From the NCBI GenBank assembly GCA_037954325.1, contig JBBMNZ010000013.1, positions 10,474,501 through 10,538,500 on the forward strand: 64,000 nucleotides of DNA, written 5' to 3'. This DNA comes from Fistularia commersonii. Lineage: Eukaryota > Chordata > Actinopteri > Syngnathiformes > Fistulariidae. The notes under the pieces are model-generated. The model was not told the DNA's origin and ran no database searches. It saw only the letters and a list, made by a program, of their open reading frames with translations. Of this stretch, positions 25,505-37,469 are shown piece after piece (the first letter of the stretch is position 1; each line of letters begins with the position of its first letter). A program made the translations under genes and the position numbers.

Positions 25505-25640
25505 ATAAAAAAAGATGACGTCAAATATACTTTATCTCGCGATAAAACACGATCCGGGATCATGAGGGTTCCAAAGCGTTCTGAAACGTGTGAGACAAAC
25601 GTGTACGAAACCCCGGGCCTTGTCCGGATAGTATCTTCTC
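25505..25640 (-). promoter_or_regulatory. Candidate rnf212 promoter region with CRE and TCTCGCGA motif
   Basis: A patch unusually rich in CpG for this window. It holds a perfect palindromic cAMP-response element TGACGTCA (25516-25523) and TCTCGCGA (25535-25542), 8 of 10 bases of the TCTCGCGAGA motif found in many vertebrate CpG-type promoters. It lies 370-500 nt upstream of the rnf212 ATG. That it acts on rnf212 is inferred from position; no TATA box or start site could be fixed. Confidence 0.45.
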
Positions 25641-25841
25641 CAGTCTCTCCTCTTGCCCATTTTGTAAGATTTTTTTCAAGGAATTAATTAATTAACCCAT
25701 ACATATATTATCCAGCAACAAACGAAGATGTCAGTGTCAATTTACAAAATTTTACAAAATGATAAAAGTGCACATTTGCTAACAGTTACTTTTCCCAAGA
25801 AATGAGCCTGAACAGTTGTTTCTGATTTTAATTTATTTAAT

Positions 25842-25847
25842 TTTATT
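25842..25847 (-). promoter_or_regulatory. tmed11: Possible tmed11 poly(A) signal
   Basis: Two AATAAA hexamers on the minus strand (TTTATT at 25832-25837 and 25842-25847) lie about 520 nt beyond the tmed11 stop. The distance is plausible for a 3'UTR but no transcript data support it. Confidence 0.35.
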
Positions 25848-25954
25848 TAAACAGCTCGTATTGAAGCAGAAAAGAAAAAAAAAACTACTTAATTTTGTCA
25901 CATTAAGTTACACATACATCACGTCAATGAAATTTACTACTGCATCAACCTACT

Positions 25955-26130
25955 ATGGGTGAACCATGAGCAGTGGGCAGCCACTTCACATTGCTCAGGG
26001 AACAGTTAGTGAACTGTAAATCAACTTGTTCACCAACACTGCAGCAAGTGAGTGGGAGGTTGTTTGTCAAACGAAGGATGTTCACTTCTGAGATAAGTGC
26101 TCTTACCAGCTGTACCACACCGCCCTGATT
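25955..26130 (-). repeat. Degraded tRNA-like SINE-type repeat
   Basis: The blocks GAACCATGAGCAGTGGGCAG, TCAGGGAACAGTTAGTGAAC, GTGGGAGG and CTGTACCACACCGCCCTG follow the order of a common teleost repeat whose tRNA-like head is at the right, so the copy is antisense. It is strongly diverged. It lies within the predicted tmed11 3'UTR. Confidence 0.45.
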
Positions 26131-26363
26131 TACTGTGAATCTTACAGGTAAAAAGAGATCACAGTTTTCTATGTCTTCTCAAAGACCATTTAACTTCATT
26201 TGTAATTTTCTATGTTAACATCAATGTGCTTTTGCATGGATCTTACTCTCTTTTTTTATCCTGAAGTGTCACCAGATGTTTCACAGTGAGAGCAATTGTT
26301 TAATGATGTCAGGTTATATTTGTTGCTGGCATCTGTATAAAACCAACAGACCAGAAGGCATCA

Positions 26364-28163
26364 TCAGACCAGCTTTTTGGCAATGAAGAAGTCTTTGAGG
26401 TGTTTGATTTGCCAGAAGCCTACTGAAAGCAGAATCACGGTCTGGACAAAGGCCCACCACAACACTTTTTCATTGGTGTCCTCACTGATCTGCCGAAACA
26501 TTTCTTCTTTTTCCTGAGGGACAGACAACAATGTAAAAGAAGTGGGGGAAAAAAGCCTGTGTTGATAAATATAGCGCATTAATAGGTATGGGCAAGAGTG
26601 CTTTAGACTCAAAGAAAAACAGAAAATCTCAAATGTTTGATCACCAACACACAGAACATTTATTTTCGATACAGCTTAATCTTGCACTCAGAGCTGTGGG
26701 GTGACTGGAGCCTATCCCACCTGTCATTGGGCAAGAGGTGGGCACACTCTGGACAGGTGGCATAAAGACATACGACCATTCAATCACTCTTTCACACTAA
26801 TTTGGGGCAATTAATGGGTCTCCGATTGACTTGCCACATGTTTTTTTTTTTCCTGGAGGAAACCAACACAAGCACAGCACCATGTAAACTCCACACCTCT
26901 TTGCTGTGAGGCCAAAGCACTAACCATTGCATTACCCACACAGGAGTTTAACAAATATGTTTAAAAAAAGCCCCAAAATACAAATGAAAACACAAAATGT
27001 TATTCGTTACCCTCCCTAGCAGAACAGATCTGGCTGTTGTTTAGTTTTCAGAAATGTATATACAATATACAGTATATACAACTTCAGTCATGATGGTGGC
27101 AGTATAGGTTTTATTTATTTTACATTTTTGTGTCGATTGAACAAAGTTGCAATGCCTACTATTGACATAGCCTGGTACCACACTGTATCACACTGCCAGT
27201 TACAGGTCTTACCCTTTGGTACTCCTGCTGTCTGGTGATGTACAGCATCTGATCTATGAGATGACTGAGGCTCTCCTCTAGCATCTTCATTTTATCTTTG
27301 GTTCTGTCAGCACTGCGGTCTATTGTGTGTTCCCCCATCTGAACATCCAAATGTAATTTCTGTGGGGTAACAGAGAAAATAAGGTTATAGAAATTATGAA
27401 AAGAGGAAAAAGTTTGCCTATGTACAAAGAGTAGGTGTACAGTATGCCTATTTATATTGAATACGTGTACAATTCTTGTATTAACAGGTCTCACCAGCCT
27501 TTCTCCAGCATATACTGAAAACCTTGTGGAGTTGGTTTGGAAGCAAAGGAAGTGCTGACCAGACATGTGGGATGTGAAGGTGAATTTACTAAATTTACCA
27601 TAGCGCTTGGACAGCAAAACCTAAAGAGAAGTACAAGATAAGGCCAACACAAGCTATGTAAAACTGGGTTTACAAACTAGTTTTCATTAAATTGTGAAGA
27701 AAACAGACATTTTTGTTCAGGTTTGATTGAAAAACTCTTCTTTGCATACACTACCTCATGGCTTGGGTCTCTGATTGTTACAGTGACACCTAGGTGAGGG
27801 GAATGGGTGACTGCCTTCAAATCCCAGGGCTCCAACAAAAAATATCCTGGAGGTAAGACATACATATGTGAACGCTATTAAATCACTGTAAATGTTAACA
27901 GAAGTAAAAACAAATACTCTGACATAAGAACACTTAACAATAGACTTGAAATGTTTATGCCAAGATACTAAGATATTTAATGCTTTTGGCTACCTGTTTC
28001 TTTATCGAAAAATATCTCTTCTCTAGGACTCACCAGTCACCAGCATGTCTTCAGGAATTTCCTCAATAATGCACTTTTCCTCCTGCTCTCCAAGATCAAA
28101 ATACATAGCAGCTGCCAACATCAGGTAACATAGCAGAAGGAGACCAGAACCTCGTAACCCCAT
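26364..28163 (-). CDS. tmed11: tmed11-like p24 family cargo receptor, 5 exons
   Basis: Type I membrane protein of the p24/TMED family (TMED4/9/11 subgroup), which sorts cargo between ER and Golgi in COPI and COPII vesicles. Exons on the minus strand: 28163-28034, 27846-27755, 27620-27495, 27359-27213, 26513-26364; 645 nt, 214 aa, a usual family length. All junctions have GT/AG and matching phases. Features: signal peptide (MGLRGSGLLLLCYLMLAAAM), a GOLD domain with the conserved cysteines C31 (EEKCIIEEIPED) and C100 (HFLCF), the N-glycosylation sequon NST at 104-106, a coiled coil from about 117 to 170 (KLHLDVQMGEH to EEMFRQISEDTN), a transmembrane helix at about 184-202, and a tail ending FFIAKKLV. 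The tail has the FF export signal and the KKxx COPI retrieval signal. The subgroup is clear from sequence; the name tmed11, rather than tmed4 or tmed9, rests on position next to rnf212 and spon2, where human has TMED11P. Confidence 0.92.
26668..26945 (-). repeat. SINE-like interspersed repeat (copy 3) in tmed11 intron 4
   Basis: Antisense copy with GAGCCTATCCCACCTGTCAT, AAAGACATACGACCATTCAA and a head reading GCTGTGAGGCCAAAGCACTAACCATTGC on the + strand. It lies between tmed11 exons 4 and 5, so it is transcribed with that intron. Confidence 0.75.
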
Positions 28164-28611
28164 TTTCAGTTAATAATAAGGTATAAAATGCCAGCACACT
28201 TGGCAGAAACAGACTGTGTGGCCTGTAATTTCAATAGAATATTTTGTTTCCAATATCTGCAAAATCTAGAGATTTGCCTCATTGACTCCAATGATATACG
28301 CAACCAACAGCTAACATGACAATGCTGAGGCTGTGTGGAAGAAAACCCGAGTGTGAGAAAAGCGCAGATGTTGCTTTGTGTGACCAGACCTTCTGGTGGT
28401 TTTCTCACTGATTAACCTGAAAAACCTAGTCCAGAACTTTTTCATGTATTAATAAACGTCCTAAAATTGTGGATTTTTGGTAACTTCTGGGTGATTATTT
28501 GAAGATACTTGCTAATATTTACTGTTTTCGTTCTGTTGTTTAGAGGTGCTTTCTCACTGATTTTTGTCAAGTATTAAAGACCATCACAGGTAGAAAAGTC
28601 CTTCACTAAAT
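28164..28611. other. 5' flank of tmed11, no further exon seen
   Basis: Sequence upstream of the tmed11 ATG presumably holds its 5'UTR and promoter. I see no convincing TATA box or CpG cluster. The open frame at 28166-28408 does not resemble a known protein. Confidence 0.4.
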
Positions 28612-28917
28612 CATGGCGCAGGGAATGGTGGCACAGTGTGTAGCACTTCGTTCTCACAGCACAGAGAATCCGGGTTCTATTCCGGCAGTGGTCCTTAATG
28701 TGTCGTGTTTGCATGTTCTTCCCGCGTCTACGAGGGTTTTTTCTGATTTCCTCCCACAGTCCAAAAACATGCAGCAGATGCCCAGATGTGCAAATGAGAG
28801 AGTGAATGCTTTTTTTGTCCGTTTATGTACCAAGTTCTTGCCCGATGGCAGCCAGGATAGGCTCTAGCATCCCTTGGGACCCTCAGAAGGATAAACGGTA
28901 GACAATGGATGGATAAA
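28612..28917 (+). repeat. SINE-like interspersed repeat (copy 4)
   Basis: Sense copy with head (GTGGCACAGTGTGTAGCACT, GGGTTCTATTCC), middle (TTTGCATGTTCTTCCCGCGT, CTCCCACAGTCCAAAAACAT) and tail (GGATAGGCTCTAGCATCCC, GGATAAACGGTAGACAATGG, ending GATGGATAAA). The 84-codon frame over it is not a gene. Confidence 0.8.
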
Positions 28918-28919
28918 TC

Positions 28920-31500
28920 ATGGAGCTGGAATAGGCTTTGCTAGGATAAGACTTGTTTCAGCTTCACAGTCGTACTATAAAGCAACAAATATTTAAGGGT
29001 CTAATTTCCAAAGTTACCAATTACAAAAGTATCCGTTTACTTCAATAGATTTCATGTTTAGCTGGTGCATGATTTTTTTGGTTTATCAGCTAGATTTCTT
29101 GCATTGATCGACAGGTGCGATCATGTTGGGGAGAGCAGATCTTTGCGGCTCATCCTAGTACATTCCAAAGAAACTGGGAACAATGTATTGAATGGACAAT
29201 GCAAAGACAGTTTTTACCTACACTGAATGCCATCAAAATCTCCAAACCAAATTCTACGGTATTATTGGAATACCTTCTTGTTTTTGGATATTTTTAGCCT
29301 TTCAAATTAATATATTTTGATCATTTTAAAGCAAAGGGATTCCTTAACTTTTTCTTCAGTTTGCGTGAGAGGGAAAAGTGTAATCCATTTAATTCTCTTG
29401 ATGACTGATGTGACACGGCACCCACATTCATACAGAAAAAGGGGCTGCTCATTTTTGTCATCTGCAGAGGTTGTCCTCTCATGCTAAGCAAAGTATCAGA
29501 TCTTCCTGTCTTCCCACACTACAGTATCTTTTTTTTTAATAAATAGAGTGTATGCTTAGTCAATGCATTTAAAAAAATCTATTAAACTACTTCAGCCAGC
29601 CCTGTAATAATCTGTTAATCAACATTATCACTTACTTACGAACTTATGCTAAAAAAGAAAATATAGCTTCTCACAATAATGGGTCCTTCGTCTCTTCAGA
29701 AATAAATCAGCTCCTCATGTTGAGAAATTGAGAATTAAGACCTGTTTCTGTGAAAAATGAAATGTAATAAAATATCAACCAGTGTGTTCCCAATTAATAG
29801 CAAAATCATGTCCTACAACTATTGTGGCACCACAACTTTTTCCTTTGTTTTAATCTTATTTCTTTAATCTAAGAATTTTGGGTAGAAATGTACTATATGG
29901 GGTCTGTGACCTACTATGACCTGGTCAGCTCAACAAATGTAGAACATGTCATCTCAACATTGTCCCTTTATCACAAGCCAGTTGCGCTGGTGCAAATAAG
30001 GCAGACAGTACTCCACTTACCGACTAAATCCCCTGGTACCCACAGCACTTTTTAACTTCACAAAATAAAATTTTCTGTATCTAAGATTTTCTGTAACTAA
30101 ACATGAAATGTGGGCGATCCAAAACAATGTTTTGACTTTGCAAGCAGACTGTATGGTTCAATTTGATCTGTACAAATACTACCACGTATCATCAGACCAA
30201 ATGCTGATCCTTCGGTCCAAAACCACTGAAAGTTTTGGTTGGCTCCACACCTGTAACTATTGCAATGGTAATAGTAAAAATGTAAAATGAAGGTAGGGAA
30301 ATTTAAACATGAAAACATTTTGTATTTTTCAGTATTGAGTGTTAAACATTCATTGTTGTACAAGAACTCCAGCCAATTTCCATCCCTGTTCGTTTTCAAA
30401 AATAAGAGTTTTATATATATATATATATATATATATGTGTATTTTTTTTTTTATTATTATTATTTTTTTTTATCAAAGTAATGAGTTTCTTTGATTGTTT
30501 ATAATCAATTATGTTTTTTTAACCTGAAAGATTTCAGTTTTCCCAAATCCCCTCAGGGGTTTTTAAAAAAAAAGTTAGTATGACATGTCATGTTGTGTTG
30601 TACTGGACCATCATATATTCAAAATTTTCAATCATTTTTAATCATCATTAAAAATAACACTAGGAATATTCTACTCTCTTAGTTCTCTGAACCTTGGCTA
30701 CAGAAATTTAAGGAAAACCAGATATTGGATCTGGCTTTCTCTGGTTTCTTCTCATTCTTTCTGTCAGTTATTTTCCTGTCTTTCGTCATTCAAAATGGAA
30801 GGGGCCCATCACACACCAGATGTTTGGTTCCTATTGCTATTCAATCTGTCATCTACAGTATGTTTTCTCTGCTGTTTGGTGGTAGACAAGGAGATTTGTT
30901 CAATATATTAACACTATTGTCAGATTAAATAAGCCATATTTCAAAGACTTTTTCAAATTAATGATTTCATTCTGTCAAGAAAACTTTTCGAAAAAAAACT
31001 GTGTTATTTTCACTGAATCTGTTTTATATATCAAATGGAATAACTTCTACATAGTAAGATGTGTTGCCCTGGATGTCACAACTGATCTCTTTTAACCTTC
31101 AAGCCCTGTGAGCCTGATCACTGTTGATGGTTACCTTTGTATATATAACTGCAAAATGTAATTGGTATGAAACCTTGAAAACATATTTGAAGGCACTTTA
31201 CAGTTGGAAATAGTAGGACAATTTATCCTAAAGTTTTCTAGATATTAGGGATATTAGTGCAGAGTTAGGGTTTGGCTGATCGCAGATCCAAAAAGAGGGA
31301 TTTTAATTCATGATATGTAAACTTGTAAATGCATTATTTGATTTTATGATACATCTGGCATATGGCCATTTATATTGATAAAAAGCTCTGTAAAGCCTTT
31401 CAGTACTTGTCCATTGACAAAGGGACAGAAGTTTTGCAGCCTCCTCTCAAGATAAAGATAAGATGGATACAGACACTCATACACATGCAGTATATAACTG
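28920..31500. other. Intergenic spacer between tmed11 and spon2, no gene seen
   Basis: AT-rich. A (TA)n tract at about 30412-30436 is followed by a T/A-rich stretch. No coding exon recognised. Confidence 0.5.
30412..30436. repeat. (TA)n microsatellite
   Basis: About 12 TA dinucleotides ending in TGTGTA. Confidence 0.9.
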
Positions 31501-32025
31501 TATATACATTTTATTGATACATTCAGTGATTTATTTTTTTTTTTTACATTTTTCTGTATTTTTTGTACAAAAGCTTATCTGTCCATGACTAAATTCTCAA
31601 TGGCATAAAGGAATACAAACACTGATCAGTTTTGATGTACTGTACATTACAGGTTAAAATCCTGTCAATAAATAAAGTCTTCGTCTTCAAGAAAACATCC
31701 ACAATGTCTCGGTTGACATTATATTTTGAATGTGGTACAGTTTAGCTTGTTCATTGGTTTTCCCCTTCTAGTTCTGCTCCAGTTAATGGAACCATTGACG
31801 CATTCTTAATGTTCGTGGATGAGGGTACCTTTGAGCCTAAGTGTGATTATTATGGATTTATTTAGAAAATTGCTGAGTCTCTCTGATAATTGTATTCCAC
31901 TGTGTGTAAAGAAATGTGTACCCTGCTAGAAAATGCATTTTCAGTTGATGATTTATCGATGGTTAAACGCAAGTATTCCATCAGTCACAAAAGGAATAGC
32001 TATGGCCAAGCTATACCTTTCATTT

Positions 32026-32031
32026 TTTATT
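32026..32031 (-). promoter_or_regulatory. spon2: Candidate spon2 poly(A) signal
   Basis: TTTATT on the + strand (AATAAA on minus), about 220 nt past the spon2 stop. Further copies at 31530-31535 and 31510-31515 would give a 3'UTR of about 720-740 nt. Which is used is unknown. Confidence 0.35.
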
Positions 32032-32252
32032 ATTTTTTTGCTATTTGATGACAATCTGTTATTCTGATGAAATCTTCCCAATGTAACAGTCCTTTGTCAA
32101 GGGAGAGGACGGAGTTATGCTTCTAGCAAATAGACTGAAGACCCTTTACTATTGTTTCTTCGTTTTCGCCTTTTCCTTCCTTTCCTGGCTTTACCCTTTT
32201 TTTTCTCTCTTCTCTGTTTCTTTTCCTTCAACTCCCCCTTTTCCTGGCTTAG

Positions 32253-35200
32253 TCATAAACAGTTGTCAGGGAAGCACTTCCTCTCCTCCTCCAGCAGGGG
32301 ACAGGGTGCTCCATTGTTTGCTGGGTGCATGAGAACATAGCGTGTGCGGTGCTGCACGCCTGAGTCTCCACACTTGCCTTTGCACAAACCCCACGGAGAC
32401 CATACTGACATCTCACAGTCCAAAGGGGTATCTGCAAAGGAAATATCCGTGATTAGATGGGATGGAGCTTTAGAAGTGCATAGTATACCTTGGCTTAACA
32501 AGATAATATTTGACATATGATGATACTTTGTAAATCTAATCCTTATTTTCTTAATCCATTCTTGGCAAGACTTGTTGTCAATTGTTGTTCAATTGAATTT
32601 AATTACTTAAATTTAACTAATATATGCCACACTTTGTCCTGTCAACCTTCATTAATTCAACATGGTAAACATGTGGCCATGTCAGACAATCATAGGAGTT
32701 GCACACATCTGATAACTATCACCGATTTAACTGTCAAGTACAGTTAGAAAAGCAGAGCAGTGAGAAGAGCTACGGAAGTTACAAGGCTGGACGGTCATAC
32801 AGAGAGAATATCCAAGCCAAGGCTGATTCGATTTAACCCTACCCCCATCTCATGGGTGTATTAAGGCCAGAGGAAAGGATTCACATATAAAAGGGCTAAA
32901 ATTCATTATAACATAACATTTGTATTTCAGCGTAAAAGGATTAAGCAGGTGTCTCTGTTTCCTCTGAAATCACATCTCCATCCTTGAGGATAAGGTATAT
33001 CAAGGGGGGTGGGGGGGTATGAAAGGAAGCCAAAGATAAACAGATGAATTGTATGATAGGTCCTTGACCTTGGAAGCTGGGAGGAAGTCCTGGCAGACTC
33101 TTGGCTTTTTTCTGTTTGTTGATGGGTTGTCAAGGGAACAAACCTGCAGTCTGTGGTGCTTTTAAGTCTGTGATTTAAAATCACCGTGAATGATGAATCC
33201 ATTGCCTGCCATGTCGGGTATCCTGAAATGTTGATGCATTATCCTCCCCACCCCCTTTTTTTCCTAGAGAAGCCTTTCCCCGTCAAGTCCCCTATTGTCT
33301 CACTCAGTGTTGAATTATGAGCTTTGTATAGTTGACTTCTTGTCATATTGGAGAACATCAATCACAAGAATATGTGGTTTCAGTATTGTATTGATGGCTT
33401 TACTTGTAGATCAGTCTTCATTTTTTTCCAGCTTGTTATACATCCTTGAAGCTTTGTAACTCATCCATAAAGAATGGAGTCATACATTTCAACAGACTGT
33501 TTAGCATTGCTAACTAGATTCAGATTCACCCAAGGAATAGAGGTCTTATTGCCACCCAAGTAAAATAAATATTATAAACAATTTCTATATTTTCTTTTAG
33601 GTTTTCAAGTATATTGCTTCATTTTCTGTTCTATTGGTTAGCAGAGTTAACATTTTCTTAGTGATGATCTGCACTCCTTGTTTTTACTCTTGTGTCCTGC
33701 TGAAAGTGAGTGTTTGCTGCTCCTAATGGTTTCAGATCTCTCTCTCATGTATCAGAAAGATCCCAGTATTATGTTATAACTTATTTGGCAAAATGTATTT
33801 TTTCGGCTTAGCTTATTTGAGGGGTTTTGCATTACATGTTGACATTATCTGCATTATATCTGTTGCTACTGTACATGTTTGCTAGATAATACTTCTTTGT
33901 CTCGCTAACAGTTATAGTTATAAGTCTGTACAGGCATAGTATCAGTTTTAGTATCGTTTCAATTTAATTTTAAAGAAAACTATGGCTGACATTCCATTTT
34001 GCTTGTCACATCATACTCATGGTCTTCTTATGAGTCATTGTTGTACAGTTAAAGGGGAAAGTTAGTGTTCAATAAAAACAAAAAATTTACTATATTATTA
34101 GCAGACACTGATGTATTCCATTTGTTATATCAAATCTGCTTAAGAACATTCACATCTGTTTTGTGTCTAAATTTCTCCATTGCATAAAAACAGGTGTGAT
34201 CCAAGTAATATGTTACATTTGTGGATATGATATTGATATACTTCTAGTAACAGTCAAGTTCTTTGATAAACTTTTAATTTTTAATTTTAACTTCTGGTTT
34301 TCATTTTTTTGTATTTTACATGTGGCCATATACATTATGTCATTGCCTCTATATTTATACCATATTATAAGATGTCTTTGTTACTTTTGGGTTTCGGTGG
34401 GCTAAATTACTATTCTATATACTGGATTATCTCTACTTCTTAATACTTGTTGTCATTTTCAATCAGACACCTTAATTGTTTTATGTGCAGTGTTGTTTAT
34501 AACATAGACACATATCTGTCCCTCAGTGCCTCTCAGAAGATGATACCAATTGTGTCCCTGTAGAATGAACAAATACAACTTACAACATTTCATTCCTCCT
34601 TGTTTGCATTTAATTGCCTTCATAGTTGTATACTTATGTACGAGAAAATCAATGTGGAAAATTATGTGAGACAATCCTTTTTTCCATAGCACGATGAGTG
34701 GCCAAAATCAGTTTCACATATCCTAGATGATCAGGATGGCATTGCGACCGTACACTTTATGAAGATTTTTCGGACATTAGACCACCATTAGATGATTCTA
34801 CCTGAGACTTACTTATTATATTGTCTTCAATCTCATTTCCAGTTGGCAGTTGGTTGGACTGGGTGGGTTCCACTGGCAGGCTAATGATCTGATTTGTCTT
34901 CTTTATCTTCTTCAGTGTTACCTTGGCAATGGGTGGGAGGTGCTTGAGGCGGGGGTAGTAGAAAGAGTTTGCAGGATGGCTCGGGAAGGAGGAAGTTATC
35001 TGTGAGGCAAAGGGAATAGCCGTGCATATGTTGTCATCCGGGTTCTTCTTACAGAGCATAAGTCTAACAGGCACTAACTAGGATGATTGTAATGTTAAAG
35101 TACAGCAATGCTTATATTATAATCAAGATCCTCATAAATTTCTTGTATTATTCATTCAATGCACAGTGCATCGAGAGCATGAACCTGCAGAAAACTTAAA

Positions 35201-37423
35201 ACAGACAAGTAGGCCAAGATTTTTGTCTTACATAATACTGTTTTATGTATCTAGTACATTCCAGCCCATGTAACATTTTGACAAAAAATTATGTAAAAAA
35301 TGTGATTTGTAGGCAAAGTACCAGTTATATACTGCTCTCTACCTGTCACCATTTGTAAAATTAATCTTGCACGTATTGACAATATCATACCTGGGTGATT
35401 TTTTCTTGTGGGATGGACTCAAAATTGGGAGAGGAGAATGTGAAACCACTGTCAGTCCCTGCATCATATGGGAAAAGATCCAGTGATAGATGTTCTTTCC
35501 AGTGGTCTCCATCACATAGATTGAAGCTGTCCACGCCCACAAACCAGTCCGGGCTAGGAATGATCCTCACAATAAATGACAGCTGGAGATGCAAAGGAGG
35601 TAGTGGTGAGTGGGACAAAGATTGAGAATAAAAGAAGGAAATAGAGTCATGAGTAGAGAGAGTGAAAATAAGAGCAGAGAGGAGAGGAAACAAAAAATAT
35701 AGGGTAGAAAGGTTTTTTTTTTTTTTACTTTGGGTCACATTTTTAAGAGGCTGCATTAGTAAAAAATAATAGTAGTCACTGCTTTGAAATGACCTCACTG
35801 TTCTGTCAAATTAGTTTTCTGACATTAGGGCAGAATTCAGTTCTATTCTAGAAAAAGATCTTTACATATATTTTGTAATAATTTAAATTCAAATATATAC
35901 ACCAAATCTTGTCAGAATGCAAGGATAGCAAGTCCTTGTGAAGTTGCTGGAGATTTTAAGACTGAACCATATTTTCCCCCCAAGATCATTCACCCTATTG
36001 TGTAATATGTAAATGTTTTATGGACTGTGACCATAACTTCTCATTTTACATAGGGAGCAGCTAGCGTTAGAAACCCAACACTATTTTGTGACATACTAAA
36101 TTTTTTCATGTGATGATGACCCTTCTCGGCCTCCAACAAATCCTTCTCCATGTCCCGTCCCTTCAATCTAAATTTATGTTCCTGATTGCAGCTCAACTCT
36201 GTCTCCTCTCTTTTCCATCTCTTAATATAGTGTTTGGTCAGATGTGTCCCCAACTTTACGACTTACTCAAAGTGCAAAGGTCATAACTTCGCATTATTTC
36301 TAAAGTTCTCTTCAGGTGGAAACGGTTAGAAACTGGGAAGCAACTAATTTAATGGGAAAAATAGCCCATATGGTGCATTCAAATAGTGGAAAAATACCAA
36401 CTTAATGGTCAACAATTAACAATGGTATTTTAAGCAGTTCAGTAACAAGGCAATAGAAGCATTGCATAACAAATTCCTCTAAGTAATATTTAGATTTTCA
36501 ACTGAACTTTTTTATTATAGTACATTTCTGCGATTACTATTTTTACAAAGCTTTATTAAAGTCTTTTAAGTTTAAGTTGTTACTGGACTGTTGTTGTTGC
36601 GTACTGTTACTGGAAGAATGGATGCATGAATATTTTGGTCATAGAAGACTACCATGAGGTAATCATTTTTAAAAGGCTGGAAACTTTGTGAGCAGTTATC
36701 CCCCTCACCAAGAAAAAGAATGCACCACATTGTTAAGTTTATTGACCTTCCCGGTGAATATGAATGCACTGACAAAGAATTATACAGAATGTCCAAGTTA
36801 CTTACAAAGGAGTGTCTGGCAAAGACCTCAAATTCAGTGTTCGTTTGGCCTGTGCCTCCCACAACAGCAGGGGCAGAGAAGATCCCATAAATGCTCTGGA
36901 TGCGTTCGCCAGCTTCCTCAACTTCCTTCATGAGGGTCCAAGCCTCGCCTTTCTCCGTGAGCTCTCTCACTCCATTGCTGGCAAACCCATTACGTTGCCA
37001 CATATGGTAGTCAGAGCTGTGGGTCACCCCTAAGAACAAACTTGGTTAGGTATGTGTCATCTTTCTTTCTCTCACATGCTGTAATTAAGTCAGAATTTCA
37101 ATATTCTGTCCTTCAGAACACTGTCAAAATACTATCACATGTGTTTCTAAGACTGTGCCTAAATAGGATCAGCTTGTATTGCACTTACCAATAAGATTTG
37201 ACCACTGCGCAGGGGGACGGTAGACAGGATACTGTTTTGGGAAAGCCGACTGGGTCCACTTGCCAGAAAAAGTTAAACTGTATTGGGCAGTTTCTGTAGC
37301 TGTGCATGTGGGGATGTCAGTAGGAACAGGCATCGTATACACACTTTGACTAAGTGTTAACGTCATGACAGTAAGGTGGTATAGCAGCTCGTAGAGGGTG
37401 GCAGTGTTTCCCGTGTTGTCCAT
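32253..37423 (-). CDS. spon2: spon2 (spondin-2 / mindin), 5 coding exons
   Basis: Secreted extracellular-matrix protein; mammalian mindin binds bacterial surface molecules and integrins and acts as an opsonin. Coding exons on the minus strand: 37423-37189, 37029-36806, 35582-35391, 34999-34813, 32431-32253; 1017 nt, 338 aa (human 331). The start is ATG at 37423, since a TAA lies in frame three codons upstream. Residues 1 to about 31 look like a signal peptide (ELLYHLTVMTLTLSQSVYTM). The spondin N domain spans about 40-250: SLTFSGKWTQSAFPKQYP, RPPAQWSNLIG, THSSDYHMW, GEAWTLMKEVEEAGE, FSAPAV, IPSPDWFVGVDSFNLCDGD, PYDAGTDSGFTFSSPN, PANSFYYPRLKHLPPIA. A single thrombospondin type 1 repeat fills 281-338 (CEMSVWSPWGLCKGKCG, RTRYVLMHPANNGAPCP, KCFPDNCL) with the WSPW mannosylation-type motif and six cysteines. 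Exon 4 uses the donor GTAAGT after ATAATAA, which alone fits the phase of exon 5; the joined codon is Asn. Motifs match human SPON2 along the whole length. Confidence 0.96.
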
Positions 37424-37462
37424 GATATATTACTGATGCTGGGTGAAGGAGTAAGGGATGCT
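37424..37462 (-). other. spon2: spon2 5'UTR part of the first coding exon
   Basis: A strong acceptor (T-rich tract, then CCCCTCCAG on the minus strand) precedes 37462, leaving 39 nt of untranslated leader before the ATG, including an in-frame TAA. This implies at least one further upstream non-coding exon. Confidence 0.65.
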
Positions 37463-37469
37463 CTGGAGG

